Of a stretch of DNA of 64,000 nucleotides, positions 34,201 to 46,930 are shown one piece after another. Numbering within the stretch: the stretch's first letter is position 1; the number at the start of each line of letters is the position of its first letter. Source of the stretch: Sclerurus mexicanus (taxonomy: Eukaryota; Chordata; Aves; Passeriformes; Furnariidae); NCBI GenBank assembly GCA_013396755.1, contig VWZF01000292.1, positions 227,394 to 291,393 on the forward strand, read 5' to 3'. Made by a program: the position numbers and the translations under genes. The notes under the pieces were generated by a model. That model was not told where the DNA came from. It searched no databases and was given only the letters and a program-made list of their open reading frames with translations.

Positions 34201-36552
34201 TCTACCTAGAAGAATCTCTTTCTGTTTGGGAAAGAGATTCCTCCTTGGCACCTGCAGTTATTTAGATGCCTTCCCCAGTCCCCATTTTTCAAAGATCCTT
34301 GGTTTCTATCCATCTCTTGCATTTATAGTGCTGCTAGGTCTTGGGATATTAGGGATTTTCTTTTTTTCCCAGTGACAATAGAACTGAGGACCTTCCTACC
34401 AAGTGCACCTGGAAGCAGGCAGCTGGACTGCTCTAATATAAATATTATTGAGTATACATAAACTGGAATTTTACCAGGACTAGTTGAATTTTAAAATGTA
34501 AGTGGAAGATTACAGTCAGCTGAACTGCTCTTGGATGACCTACAGATAAACACATAGGTTAATTAAGCAGTAAATCTGTGCAGAATGACATAGCAACGAC
34601 TGTCCAGAGGGAACTGTTGATCTAGCTTAAAGTAACTGTTGAAAACACAACATGTCTATTTTATAATAGACATGCCCTTCCAAAGGGCATTAACTGTTAT
34701 GCAAAAGATGCCACATGACAAAAAAAAACCCAATCCCAAATTGTTGCATGTGCACATGAAGCAGTTTGTCCTGCAAAAAACCCCAACTTTCCCACAAAAA
34801 GCTAGGACACAGTGTCTTGGGTTTAATTTCCTTGAGAGAACTTGGGCACCCAGAAACCTCTGAGCAGAAAGTGCTAGATATTAAATGAGGTAATTTTCCT
34901 GCCATGGCTGTTGAAAGTTAAAATCCAAGACAATTTAGAATAAAAACGGTAGATAAATTGACATCTTTGGCCTATTAAAGTGCCCTTTAATATAAACAAG
35001 TCTGAATATTCAATTTTGCAAGGGTGTTTCCACAACTCAAGATAAGTGCTCCACCTCTGTCCCAATGCTCTCTAGTTCTTCACTGCCTCAAATGTTTTCT
35101 GCAGTGTATGTCCATGACACTATACATTTGATTATAAACTTATATTTATGAAAAGTGTTTTCTTTGTGTGTGTGAAGGAGACTCTTGTTTTTCTACTGCC
35201 TCTTAAAAAAACTACCTTCTTTCTTTGCCTCCATCCCTGCTCTCTGCACTTCACACTTGGAAAGGGTTTGCTGCAGCAGTAACAAATTAATGCAACCACT
35301 CATGGAGAACAAGCAAAATATCTCAGAAGCTGTCCAGTATTTGACCAATTTTGAATAGTTCAAATTCTCCCTATGTTTAAAGCAGGAGATAAGCTTACGC
35401 AACTTAATTGAATTGGGACATTACACAAAACAATACTTTATCTAAGCTTGACTTACCTAATGCTCTCTGCTGGTGCTATCAAAGAGTCAGGCAGAATCTG
35501 TGACATGAAGTTCATTCAGAACTTTGAAAAGGAAACAACACAAACTCAAATCCTTATTCTACCAGGTAATAAAATCACTCAGCTTGGCAATTTATTTGGC
35601 AGAACTTAGAATGTATCAAATCTGACTGAAGATCTGGAAACTCAGTGTCTTGTTAATGCCTTTAAAAAGGAAACCTACTCAAGACGAATACAATGATGAC
35701 TGGAAATGCTTCATGATTGTGACTAAAAATGTAATCAACCAACTGACACAGCTTTTCTGAGACACACTGCTGGACTGCCTGATGGTCGAGTCTCAGAACA
35801 CAAGGTTTCCTATGCTTGACAAAGAACATTCAATTTTTAAGAGTTTATATGGCCAGCTTTCTAGCTCCAGAAGTTGTTGAAGCATTTCAGGGGGTTTTTT
35901 TCTGCACATTGTCAAAAGATGTTTTGTTTTGGCTTGTGTGCTTTCAAAGGCAGAACAGAAATATTTACAAAGGCACTATTCATGTCAGTATTTAACTGCT
36001 GATTGACAACTCTTCTGCATGCTGGTGAAAACTGATGAATTGTAGCTTTGGCTGGAAGGAGCTGACAGTGAAATTAAACACCTCTTCCTCAATCCCAAAT
36101 ATCTGCAAATCTAAAGGGTCTTTTGTTGAGATTACTGAGTTTCAGAAAGTCAGGCAAGTAAGAAAAAGAATTATTTTTTCAAGCTCTCTCCTTGTGCTTA
36201 TTGCTACAGAGTCCAACTCTGACCCCTGCACTCACAGCAGCTATTTCTACCATCCTTGTCAGCATGCCATCTAACAAAGAGGTTGTTGGTTTCTGCTAGG
36301 TGTTTTATTTCTTCCCACATAAGGTCAATGAAAGAAAGACAAAGCTAAAAATGCTGGCTCTTCTTACCTTAAGAAATTTTATAGTAGAAAAAAAGAAAAG
36401 TTGAAGAAATGGCCCTTGTTAAGTAATGGGACCTTGCTTTCTGTATTAGGAAAAAAAAACAACAAACCAACAGACAAAAAACCAGACGAAGTAGGCACAT
36501 GCTTTAGGTTTTATATCTTCTAGCAACAAGGAATACAATTTAAAGCAGTATT
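31223..36552. other. Gene-free spacer, nothing recognised apart from hairpins at 34651-34690
   Basis: The open frames here (for example 31160-31564 and 31467-31868 on +) overlap each other in different frames and resemble no family I know. Confidence 0.55.
34651..34690. repeat. Two adjoining perfect hairpins
   Basis: Hairpin one is 34651-34674: CATGTCTATT, loop TTAT, AATAGACATG (10-bp perfect stem). Hairpin two is 34672-34690: ATGCCCTT, loop CCA, AAGGGCAT (8-bp perfect stem). They share three bases, so only one can fully form at a time in RNA. Confidence 0.8.
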
Positions 36553-36600
36553 ATTTCAATTTCAGTTTCAGTTTCAATTTTTCAATTTCAATATATTTCA
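36553..36600. repeat. TTTCAR-type short tandem repeat
   Basis: Repeats of tttcaa/tttcag, about eight imperfect units. Confidence 0.7.
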
Positions 36601-36699
36601 CAATTGCCTACTACAAGTAATTGCGCAAACTTTCCATGAAACATCTGCCACTTTTACCTTTTTCTAATATTTTGAGCTTGCATTTTTAAGTTTCCCCTT

Positions 36700-37070
36700 T
36701 TAGAAGGGGAGTCTCGAGAAGGCTCGAGGGGACCTCATCACTCCCTACCTGAAAGGAGGTTGCAGTTGGTCTCTTCTACCATGCCTGCAGTGGAATGGCC
36801 TTAAGCTGGGACAGGGGAGATTCAGATTAGGTATCAGGAAAAAAAAAAATCGCTGTTGAAGTGGTCAGGCACTGGAATAGGTTGCCAGGGAGGTGGTGGA
36901 GACACCATCCATGGAGATGTTCAAGAGATGTCTGGATCTGGTGCTGGGTGATGTAGTTTGCTGGTTTAGGTGTTACAGTGGTGGTGCTGGGTTGATGATT
37001 GGACTGGAAGATCATAAAGGTCTCTTCAAACCTTGATGTATCTTTTATTCTATGAAAACACTCATCTGGG
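36700..37070 (+). mobile_element. CR1 LINE 3' fragment
   Basis: It contains 'ggctcgaggggacctcatca' (about 36721-36740), 'ggaataggttgccagggagg', 'ggagatgttcaagagatgtc', and a 3' end 'tggactggaagatcataaag' with a degenerate tail 'tattctatga' near 37047-37056. The element is 5'-truncated, in plus orientation, with an inserted A run at 36839-36849. Confidence 0.85.
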
Positions 37071-40000
37071 TGTTGCAAGACAAACATGCTGAACTTTGTC
37101 TTTCCAATACATGGGAACAACTTGGCATTTATATGTGCCAAGATACTTTTAAGCTGTTTCCATTTTAGAGATGGACTTTTTGAATGCTCATACAGCAAGT
37201 GAAGTAGAGTGAGCCCTGATATTCTATCATATAAGACTATACCAGGAATGAAGGATCTATGTCTACATTAGCACTTGAATTGTTTCTATGGTACAAGATC
37301 ATTTATCTAATTTAATATTTGCAAATAATCTGATGTTGAATAAATGTGAAATAATTGTATCAACAGAAATATAAAGATGATTATTTTTGAAAAGACAAAA
37401 AGGCAGTAAAAAGATGAAAGAAGCAGCAAAAAGGGAATAGCAAGCTGCTCATAAATGTGCATTTTCAATACAGTATTTTGATAAAAACTTGTGTAAGATT
37501 TTTTTCTTTGGATGTCCAGACTTTTGTCACACTCCTCAGTGTGTAAATTCTGAAAGAGGGTCATTTTTGTCTCAAGAATTTTCACTAGTTCAAGTGTTCC
37601 TCCATTACTTGACACACAACAGATCTTCTTGCCCTTCACATTCTTTTAAACTTCAAAAGTCATTTGAGAGATGACTCTGACAGAAAAGCCTTACATCAGG
37701 CTTTCACAGTCTGTCCTAATAAAGGTGTTTTTTCTTATTACTTTATTAAAGCTGCTTGGGTCATCGGCCCTCAACAGAGATGTCCATGAATCTCTTTGCA
37801 ACCCTACCATCAAGCTTTCTCTTGTAACTGTTATTTTATACTGTTCCATCAGCAGTTTATAATGATCTTAAAGCCTACATTTCTCCAACTATTGATTTCG
37901 TTCTTGAAAAAAGCATTCATTACCTTTTGCGGAGTTCCTATGCACAAGATTTTGGGAGCATAGTGGAAGAAGAGATTTTTGAGTAGGAAGGCATAAATTT
38001 AAACAGCAGTTTTATCTTACACTCAGACTCTTTCTTACAAAAACTTAAACCAGCAAATCTTATAAAGAACTGTTTAAATTTTTTTCAGAGGAAAACCAGG
38101 AAAACGATCCTGCCAAAATAAAGTGAGAACTTTGCCTGAAGCTGTGCACCCATCACTTTGGTAGCACCTGTGCACATGAAGTATGCTGAGATGAAAAAAA
38201 AAACACAACAAAAACAAACAAACAAAAACCACAAAAAACACCCAAACCCCAAAATACAAAACTTCTTAAGGATTCAGAAAGTAAATTTTTCCCTGTATGT
38301 AAAAGGAAACGTCTTCCAGCCCTACATCCTTAAATGATAATACCTTACAATCCTAACTTTCTACTTTGTATACATCTAAGTTTTGTACATCCATGTCTAA
38401 ATCCTTATATATAAACATCGACATTCGTTCAATTTCAATTTTCCGCAACATTTTTTGGAATTCAGGCTATTCTAAGACTTAGTTTCCAGGTTACTACAGG
38501 AAAGGCCTCTTCTAACATCAGAAGCACACTGTCAAATTCAGTACAAGAGCCTTAAAAATTCATAGTAAACTGCACAAAATGGCTTCAGAAATGCATACCT
38601 GTTTTATCAGCACAACCTGGGCTGTGCCATAAGCACTGGAGTATTTTACATGGACTTATTCTGTGGTGCTTTCAGCACAGCAGTAGCTGTGGTCAGGTGA
38701 GCAAGGCTGTCTTAGCACTTCATCCAAACCCTCCTAGTCTCTTTTTGCCAGTAAATGGGATTCCCTTCTTTCCCATGTCTCTTTCAGTTCTGCTTCTAGA
38801 ACTACCTGAAAAGTTGATCTAGATTATCGTTCTGGGCTATTTTCACCTGCATTGTGGGAGACATAGATACACAATAGGTATACATAAATGACAAGCCAAT
38901 TTGAACTACTTTTGTTTGTTATAATGTGTATTTTTCACTCTGCCATGCACAGCACCAAATGCTACCCCAAGGAGCACAACTTGAGTGGAAAAGTGCTGTA
39001 GTATTTTGTCCAGAAGCAGCAAGGGAAGGTCCTCAGAATACCTCAACCTCTCACAGCTTTGAGCAAGACATTCTTCTTTCTTTGCCTGAGGTTTCTGTTT
39101 CAGCAACTGTATAGTAATTCTTCCTTTTCCCCAGATTTTTTTTCTGTTTTTATCTTCAGACATGTAAGCTCCCACTACAGGAAATTACTTGTTGTGTCTT
39201 TGACTGGAACCAGAGGAAGAAAACTCTATCTTAACTTCAACTTTTTGTGTACTCTGTTGGAATGACACTAAAGTAAGTGCTAAAAAATTTTGGGCAGTTC
39301 TGCTGAGATCATTCAAACTAACATTACTTTTAGCTGTTTCCAGCTTTTTTTTTTCCATTGTGCAAGATGGTAGTTTTAAATATATTATTGCTAAATTAGT
39401 TTAACCATTCCTGTATAAAAACACCTTAATATCATTTAAAGAGCTAAACTACTGTTTTTTGTGAGGTACCTGGCTAGGGGGAATTTCCAATAAGAACTGA
39501 TGTAATACTTCTGCTTGCGAAACAGACAGACAGTGTCACCTGTGTCATCCCTAGGCTGCATTGCAAAGGCATATCTTTGTGTCAACAAGGTGATGTGACC
39601 TGGTGAGGTGATGTCCTCATCACTGATGCTAAAGTACTGGCAAGCTGGAAGAACTACAGCTGGCAAAGTTAGAAGTTAGCTTTGTGACTTCAGGTTGGGG
39701 TCAGATGATGGGAACAGACACCTCACTTTAGACAAGCAGAAGAAAACAAGTTTCAAATAGACAATGTTTTTGACATAAGCTCTACATCTAGAGAAAAGCA
39801 AACCTAATGCACATTCTGACCGAAGGCCAAATGCTGAGACTTGGCTGTGTATGCCTAACTTTCATTGTAATCAGCAGGAACTCTGTGTATGTCGAAGGTC
39901 AGAACTGAACACCCACTTGAGCTCAGGTCAATATAACCATGTGATTTCATCAGCTCCACCTAAGTGTAATAAAGTAGAACTCAAGCTATCATATCACTGA

Positions 40001-43000
40001 CTAATGCACTTCAAGTTTAAGCGAAGATACAGAACTCTAAATTAGTGGTAGTCCAAGGAAATGAAGGTCAATGGAAACCAAATCAATGACTTGCTGTGCA
40101 AAATGTAAAAGACCCAGACAAAGCGTAGCTGAAATATTCTGAGCACAAGAAAACACTTCTGAAGGAATAAGAGGTGTGCTGAGAAACCAGACATTAAACT
40201 TGCAAGAGGAGAAGAAATTGATGGATTGATTTAAGTCAAACCTGTCACCTCAATTACAGTGCACAAGTTTAAAGAACAACAAAAAATTTGGTGAATGCTG
40301 CTGAGAACAAAACACTTCCAGTTGGATCTAAGAAAAAAAGTAAGAAACATTCTCCAGCCCTTTTTTCCAGGAAGGAGTATTTTCCCTTTTGAGATACCTA
40401 CTGCCTTGAATTAGCTTTGCACTGTCTACTTCCTCCGTGCTCACCATGACATCAGACTACAACAAGCCTTCTCCTCCCAGGATATCAGTTTTCATTTTAC
40501 ACTCTGTCTTAGCTGTCCCTTAGAAATATGACTCTATGAAGTGCAGTCTCTGACATACAGCATGACTTAAGCCCCCAGGCTCTCTGCTCTTAGCAATGCA
40601 GGGTATGAAGTACAGGGCAATTCTAACTCTTCCATCAGAAGCACACAGGACACTTGCTCAAGCTCTGATCGCACTTCTGTGCATCCTATGAAAGCAGACA
40701 GACATGAAGTGCTATTTTAAATTCAGTTCTTGAACACGTAATTCCCATCTCTCACATACAATCTGTACACATAGATTCAGATGCAGTTGTTGGGAGTTGG
40801 TTGGTTTATATACACACAGATACAGTTGGTTGCATATGACAATCTGTCCTAAACTGGCATATCTCTCACTGTAATTATTTTTATTGAAAAAAAAAAAAGC
40901 AAAAAAGCCCACCAAACAAACAAACAAAAAAAACCCCACAACTTTTTCCAAAGAGTCTTCCCAATCCATTTGGGATGCACTGTTTCAATTATATTCTTAG
41001 AATAGAAAAAATTCCCCTCCAGAACCCTCCCAATTTGCTTTTCTGTGTCTAGTCAGTTTAGCTGAATTTATATATTTAGAAAGTAGAAAATTATTAGAGC
41101 CAGGGCAAATGTTAAGTAAATCTGAAGTGTATACATGTTATAAAACAGTTTTTTAATTTCTGTCTTCCCAAGTGAAAGTGGAGATTGTGTATTATAGTGT
41201 GGCATAATATGTTCTCTATTTTAAATGGTATTAGGATTTAAAATATTTTACTACCAAAGTAGAGAAGCACTCAGATCTTAAGCAAACCAGTCTTAGAGTA
41301 GAAGCCAATAGTAATTGTGATGTAATGTCTTGCAGCTGCTACTTTACAGTGTACCAGCAAAGCCTTTCCTGTTGGCTGCTAGGATTTATGTTATACTTAA
41401 CCTTGAGCTGTGGCAATGCAGGGCACAGTTCCACTTGTCTTCTCCATCATCCTCACAGTAGTGTGATGATACATCATCAACATGGCACAGCATGCCTACC
41501 AGGGCTCCTCCAGAAGGTGCTGAGCATTTTCTTTGCACAAACAAATGTGGCTCTTGAATTCCTTTTTCTTGCTTCCCTTAGCAATATAAAACTTTGGGGA
41601 TTTTGCTCTTAATAATTAAAAGGACTCTCAAGAAGAGGTCTCCCAGATTATGGTGACTTTTCATTATGAAATGACAACTTCTTTGTTATCTCAATATCCT
41701 CCTCCTTCAATGCCCTAATTGTAACTTCAGCATCCTAACTGTTTAATTTAAAGGAAGGAATTGGACTTAAAGCTTGCAAATGTGAGGTCAGTAAGGCAAC
41801 AGAGCAATCTAACATGCAGATGTCTGTTAGCCTTAATATAAGCACCACTGATTAGGAGAGAGTCAAGACAGAAAATCCTGTCAATTTGGTACGTTTGTTT
41901 AGCAGGTTTAACTCCTGAAAAAAAGATATAGTTTGAAGATGTTTGAAAATAGTGTGGTAGAATAGTGGAGGAAAAAAATCTATGTGTCTATACATATTTT
42001 CATACTGAATGTGTTCCTTTGCCTGTCCTTTTAAACATCCCACTCTTGCTTTGTTAGAACTTCACCACAAAAGCAAATTCCTTATTCTGGCTGTAGCCCA
42101 TGAGGAGGGCGTGGGGGTAAGGGAGAGAAAAAGTAGCATAGAAAGTCAGGAAGAAAAAGAAGTGAAAACAAGATGAAAAGAGAGGGGGAAAGGAGGAAAT
42201 AAAACCACATTAAGAGTGCACTTTAAAATGCCTGGCTTATTTTCCCTGCTTCTACTCCTCTGTGTTATTACTGGTGAGTATCCAGCAAAGAAGACACCCT
42301 CTTAACTTGAGAAGACCTTCAACCATACTGAAAAATACAACTGCAGGCCAACTAGTGCTCTTCAGTGAGCAGTAATGCTACTTAATGGAGTAAGGCAAAA
42401 AGCGGGAAAAAATAGTATCTAATCAGAACAGTAGGGAGAAAACAATATGTGTACGTGGAAAAAGGTAATTTCCAAGTTGAAAACTAACCAGAAAAGAGGC
42501 TTGAAATAGTGAAAAACAGTAAACAAATTCCTGTGAGATGAACTAACATTGTGCCCTGCAATGAAAAGTAATTGGAAAGTAAAGAAAACAAGGGGATTTG
42601 AGCCAGAATATCACAAAAACTGTCACGGAGTCTTGGATCCCAGATAGCCCACACACTTCTGGTGCTAGGCACCTCTTGGAAGAACAGTCTGTCTCCTGTT
42701 AGACTCATGAGAATTCACAGGAATTTATAAATCACAGCTGCCTGTGTTGAAGGGGATCTAAGAGATGTCAAGAACATTACTGCATTGGTGCTGCCTTTTG
42801 CAAATGCACAACCTCAAAAACTCACCATTCCTAGGACAGAGAGAAATCAACACCACTGAACCCAGTTCTGATTCTGTGGGGATCAATATTAAACCTCAAG
42901 ATCTGTTATGTAAGCACTTGTTGGAAAAGCTTTTCTGAACATCGTCATTTTCTTACTTTGCAAATTTTCCATCAATCTCACTTTATTGTTTCTGTTTTGG

Positions 43001-43022
43001 TTTGGTTTGGGTTTCTGTTGGT
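37071..43022. other. Gene-free spacer with A/C-rich and purine-rich tracts
   Basis: No conserved coding content. A/C-rich tracts lie at 38190-38255 and 40876-40942. A purine-rich, almost pyrimidine-free stretch lies at about 42110-42205. A faint CR1-like tail may begin near 42727 but is too diverged to call. Confidence 0.5.
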
Positions 43023-43422
43023 NCTTGAAATGTGATGCCAAAAGATGAGTCCATGGAAACTACTGACATATCTGGAAGAGAGAGTGGTAACATGAGGAGT
43101 TACTTGAGAAGTCAGCTGACTTGTGTCAACACACAGGTAGCTAGTAAAGACTTTGTGCTTTGGAGAAATGCCAACAGAGCTGCAGCATCCCAAAAAAATT
43201 TAAGAGCCCAGTGTGTACCCCAGGACAGTGCTTCAGTGAATGTGCTGCAACAGATATTTATCAATCAGCAAAAAAGGACTAGTCCAGATATACCCATGAT
43301 TCATTCAAATAGGATGGCAATATTTGCTCCTATAATCCATGATGTCCCCACCCTAGCAGGCAAGGCCCTGTACTTTGGCCCCTAATAGGAACCTCATGTA
43401 TTTATTAAACAAAAATAAATCT

Positions 43423-44837
43423 CTTCTCAGCACTGTTAGTGTTTGGTATAAGCTATTTGCATCACAATAACATGAGTAGTAATAACACTGAGAAATTAGC
43501 ACTGCTTTGAACTGATAAATCATTGCCCTTTCACCAATCAATGATTCCAGATCTTTTCTAAGGGTGTGCTTTCACCAGAGTCCTCAAGGGAACATTGTAT
43601 GTCGAGGTCTTACATGCTCTTAGGAACCAAAGCTGTGAGTTGATTGAATATTTCTATAAAATATTCATTTGACATCTGGTTCATGTAGGCAACTCTGGTG
43701 TAGAGGGTTAAAGCAACCACTGTTAGTTCCAAGTTGTCATGTTGGTAAGTATATCCAGTACAACACAAAAATGTTGTCTTTCTTCCCATCCTAAATCTGA
43801 TGGAGGAGAATGATGATGGAGACAGTTGAAATGATTGCTGCTTCACTGTTTATTGATTATGACCTTACTGGCACACTCTCTACCTTGCACCAAGAACAGC
43901 TGAAAGTCTGTGTAGCTCCTCATGACCTCTGGTGATTTACTGCTTTGCGCTTAACAAATCTGGTACTAATTTCCATGTGCCTTAATATGCAAAGCCACAG
44001 ACTGTGGTGTCTCAGAAGCATCTTCAACCTGCTTTGAGGCTTCAGCCTTTGAAAAATGTATGGTCAGATAGATAGCTGAAGGTAACAACTGCTCAGCCTG
44101 TACATTTTAAAACACTGAGCCTTGGCCCTGATTACTCCTCACTGAACTATACAAATGTCTTCATATAGTTAATCCCATTGAGCCTGCAGTCTATGGCAAA
44201 GCCTGAACTTTGGAGTCTCTCTGGCTCTCAACGGGGATTGCAAATCCAAGCTAGTGGAACTGTGAAAATGCAGTTATTTGCAATTGCTTAAGTTTTTTCA
44301 AGTGACAAAGAGAATATCCCTTACAGCAAGAGAGCAAAACTGTTTCAAATAAATGCCTTATAATTAAACATTTAATGTTACAGTGACTTCATGACTCACC
44401 CATCTACTTGGGATCCTCTCCCTAGCAGTTCTGCAGGTGCAAATAAAGGAATTCCAAAGGCAAGTCAATATTTGGTCTCGTTTTGCTTAGAACTAACTGG
44501 TTTCCAAAACCCCACCTTTATTTTAGTATGAGTCTATGGAAAGAATTTTCTGTTTATTTTGTTTAATTTTCAGCTCTGTGGAAAAGACCTGCACAAATTT
44601 GGGACTTTGATTATGCAAGATGCTTTTATTGGATGTTATAGTTGTGACTTCAGATTCAAAGACTACTACAAAATACCTAATGTTATTTCTTTTGGGAGTG
44701 GTCTTTCCCCATAAAGGATCATTTGATATTTCTAGGTCTTAGTTCAACTGTTTAGTCTTACAAAAGAAGTTCAAGGTAACTGAATGACACATCATAGAAT
44801 CATAGAATGGCCTGGGTTGGAAGGGACCCTAAAGATC
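43423..44837. repeat. First copy of a 1,415-bp direct duplication (matches 45138-46552)
   Basis: The offset is 1,715 bases. All stretches I compared are identical, including the shared start of a CR1 tail at the right edge. The copy ends at a single N (44838). The second copy starts right after another single N (45137), and a 298-base unrelated piece lies between. It looks like an unmerged contig overlap. Confidence 0.9.
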
Positions 44838-45137
44838 NTTGTTTTGTGGTTTGTTTTTTTTTTCAGGGTGATATTACCTTTCTATAGAAGAATCTAACCT
44901 CCCTCAAGAATTTTCCTGTAAACCAGTGGATTGCCATCTTAGACATAAATTTCTTCTGATATTAAATCACCTGTGCTCATTATCTCCATATGCAGGAAGA
45001 GGTTGTATATGCCTGAAACTTATCCATCTTTCTTAATAGTACTTGTTGGTCTAATAATTCTTGCAGAAAGAATGTTTTCTTTTGTATTGGTCTCTGGACA
45101 TTATTCTTACTAATTCATGAATTATAAAAATAAGTTN

Positions 45138-46552
45138 CTTCTCAGCACTGTTAGTGTTTGGTATAAGCTATTTGCATCACAATAACATGAGTAGTAATAA
45201 CACTGAGAAATTAGCACTGCTTTGAACTGATAAATCATTGCCCTTTCACCAATCAATGATTCCAGATCTTTTCTAAGGGTGTGCTTTCACCAGAGTCCTC
45301 AAGGGAACATTGTATGTCGAGGTCTTACATGCTCTTAGGAACCAAAGCTGTGAGTTGATTGAATATTTCTATAAAATATTCATTTGACATCTGGTTCATG
45401 TAGGCAACTCTGGTGTAGAGGGTTAAAGCAACCACTGTTAGTTCCAAGTTGTCATGTTGGTAAGTATATCCAGTACAACACAAAAATGTTGTCTTTCTTC
45501 CCATCCTAAATCTGATGGAGGAGAATGATGATGGAGACAGTTGAAATGATTGCTGCTTCACTGTTTATTGATTATGACCTTACTGGCACACTCTCTACCT
45601 TGCACCAAGAACAGCTGAAAGTCTGTGTAGCTCCTCATGACCTCTGGTGATTTACTGCTTTGCGCTTAACAAATCTGGTACTAATTTCCATGTGCCTTAA
45701 TATGCAAAGCCACAGACTGTGGTGTCTCAGAAGCATCTTCAACCTGCTTTGAGGCTTCAGCCTTTGAAAAATGTATGGTCAGATAGATAGCTGAAGGTAA
45801 CAACTGCTCAGCCTGTACATTTTAAAACACTGAGCCTTGGCCCTGATTACTCCTCACTGAACTATACAAATGTCTTCATATAGTTAATCCCATTGAGCCT
45901 GCAGTCTATGGCAAAGCCTGAACTTTGGAGTCTCTCTGGCTCTCAACGGGGATTGCAAATCCAAGCTAGTGGAACTGTGAAAATGCAGTTATTTGCAATT
46001 GCTTAAGTTTTTTCAAGTGACAAAGAGAATATCCCTTACAGCAAGAGAGCAAAACTGTTTCAAATAAATGCCTTATAATTAAACATTTAATGTTACAGTG
46101 ACTTCATGACTCACCCATCTACTTGGGATCCTCTCCCTAGCAGTTCTGCAGGTGCAAATAAAGGAATTCCAAAGGCAAGTCAATATTTGGTCTCGTTTTG
46201 CTTAGAACTAACTGGTTTCCAAAACCCCACCTTTATTTTAGTATGAGTCTATGGAAAGAATTTTCTGTTTATTTTGTTTAATTTTCAGCTCTGTGGAAAA
46301 GACCTGCACAAATTTGGGACTTTGATTATGCAAGATGCTTTTATTGGATGTTATAGTTGTGACTTCAGATTCAAAGACTACTACAAAATACCTAATGTTA
46401 TTTCTTTTGGGAGTGGTCTTTCCCCATAAAGGATCATTTGATATTTCTAGGTCTTAGTTCAACTGTTTAGTCTTACAAAAGAAGTTCAAGGTAACTGAAT
46501 GACACATCATAGAATCATAGAATGGCCTGGGTTGGAAGGGACCCTAAAGATC
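45138..46552. repeat. Second copy of the 1,415-bp direct duplication
   Basis: See the first copy at 43423-44837. Only this copy continues into a complete CR1 fragment, so it is likely the authentic context of the right edge. The 43024-43422 sequence is likely the authentic context of the left edge. Confidence 0.9.
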
Positions 46553-46930
46553 ATCTCTTTCTACCTGCCATCCCCGCCATGGCCAGGGACACCTCTCACT
46601 AAATCATGTTACTCAAAGCCCTATCCAACCTGGCCTTAAGCACTGCCAGAGTTGGGGCATCCACAGCTTCTCTGGGCAACCTGTACCAGAGCCTCACCAC
46701 TCTCACAGTAAAGAATTTCTTCCTGACATCTAGACCTACTCTTAGTTTGAAGCCATTCCCCCTTGTCCTATCAGGACAGTTTCTGATAAAGAGTCCCTCT
46801 CCAGCTAACCTGTAGGCCCCTTCAGATACTGGTAGGCTGCTAGGAGGTCTCCATGCAATCTTCTGTTCTCCAGGCTGAAGAGACGTAGCTCTCTCAGCCT
46901 GTCTTCACAGAGGACATATATACTCTATTA
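46508..46930 (-). mobile_element. CR1 LINE 3' fragment
   Basis: It begins with the reversed CR1 tail 'catagaatcatagaatggcc' and 'gggttggaagggaccctaaa'. It continues through 'ggggcatccacagcttctct', 'gggcaacctgtaccagagcc' and 'ccttgtcctatcaggacagt' to 'ctccaggctgaagagacgta' near 46870. This is a fairly well preserved minus-strand copy. Its first bases also occur at 44793-44837 because of the duplication. Confidence 0.9.

Noticed and set aside
42727..42800. Possible additional CR1 tail (minus)
   Set aside because: Only a short, poorly matching 'atcacagctgcctgtgttga' type segment; too diverged to support.
43032..43385. 117-residue open frame on the plus strand
   Set aside because: It starts right after a single-N join, resembles no family I know, has no splice or promoter context, and one such frame is expected by chance in 64 kb of six-frame sequence.
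43610..45561. Identical 78-residue frames at 43610 and 45325 as a possible tandem gene family
   Set aside because: The identity comes from the 1,415-bp duplication that looks like an assembly artefact; the frame itself resembles nothing known.
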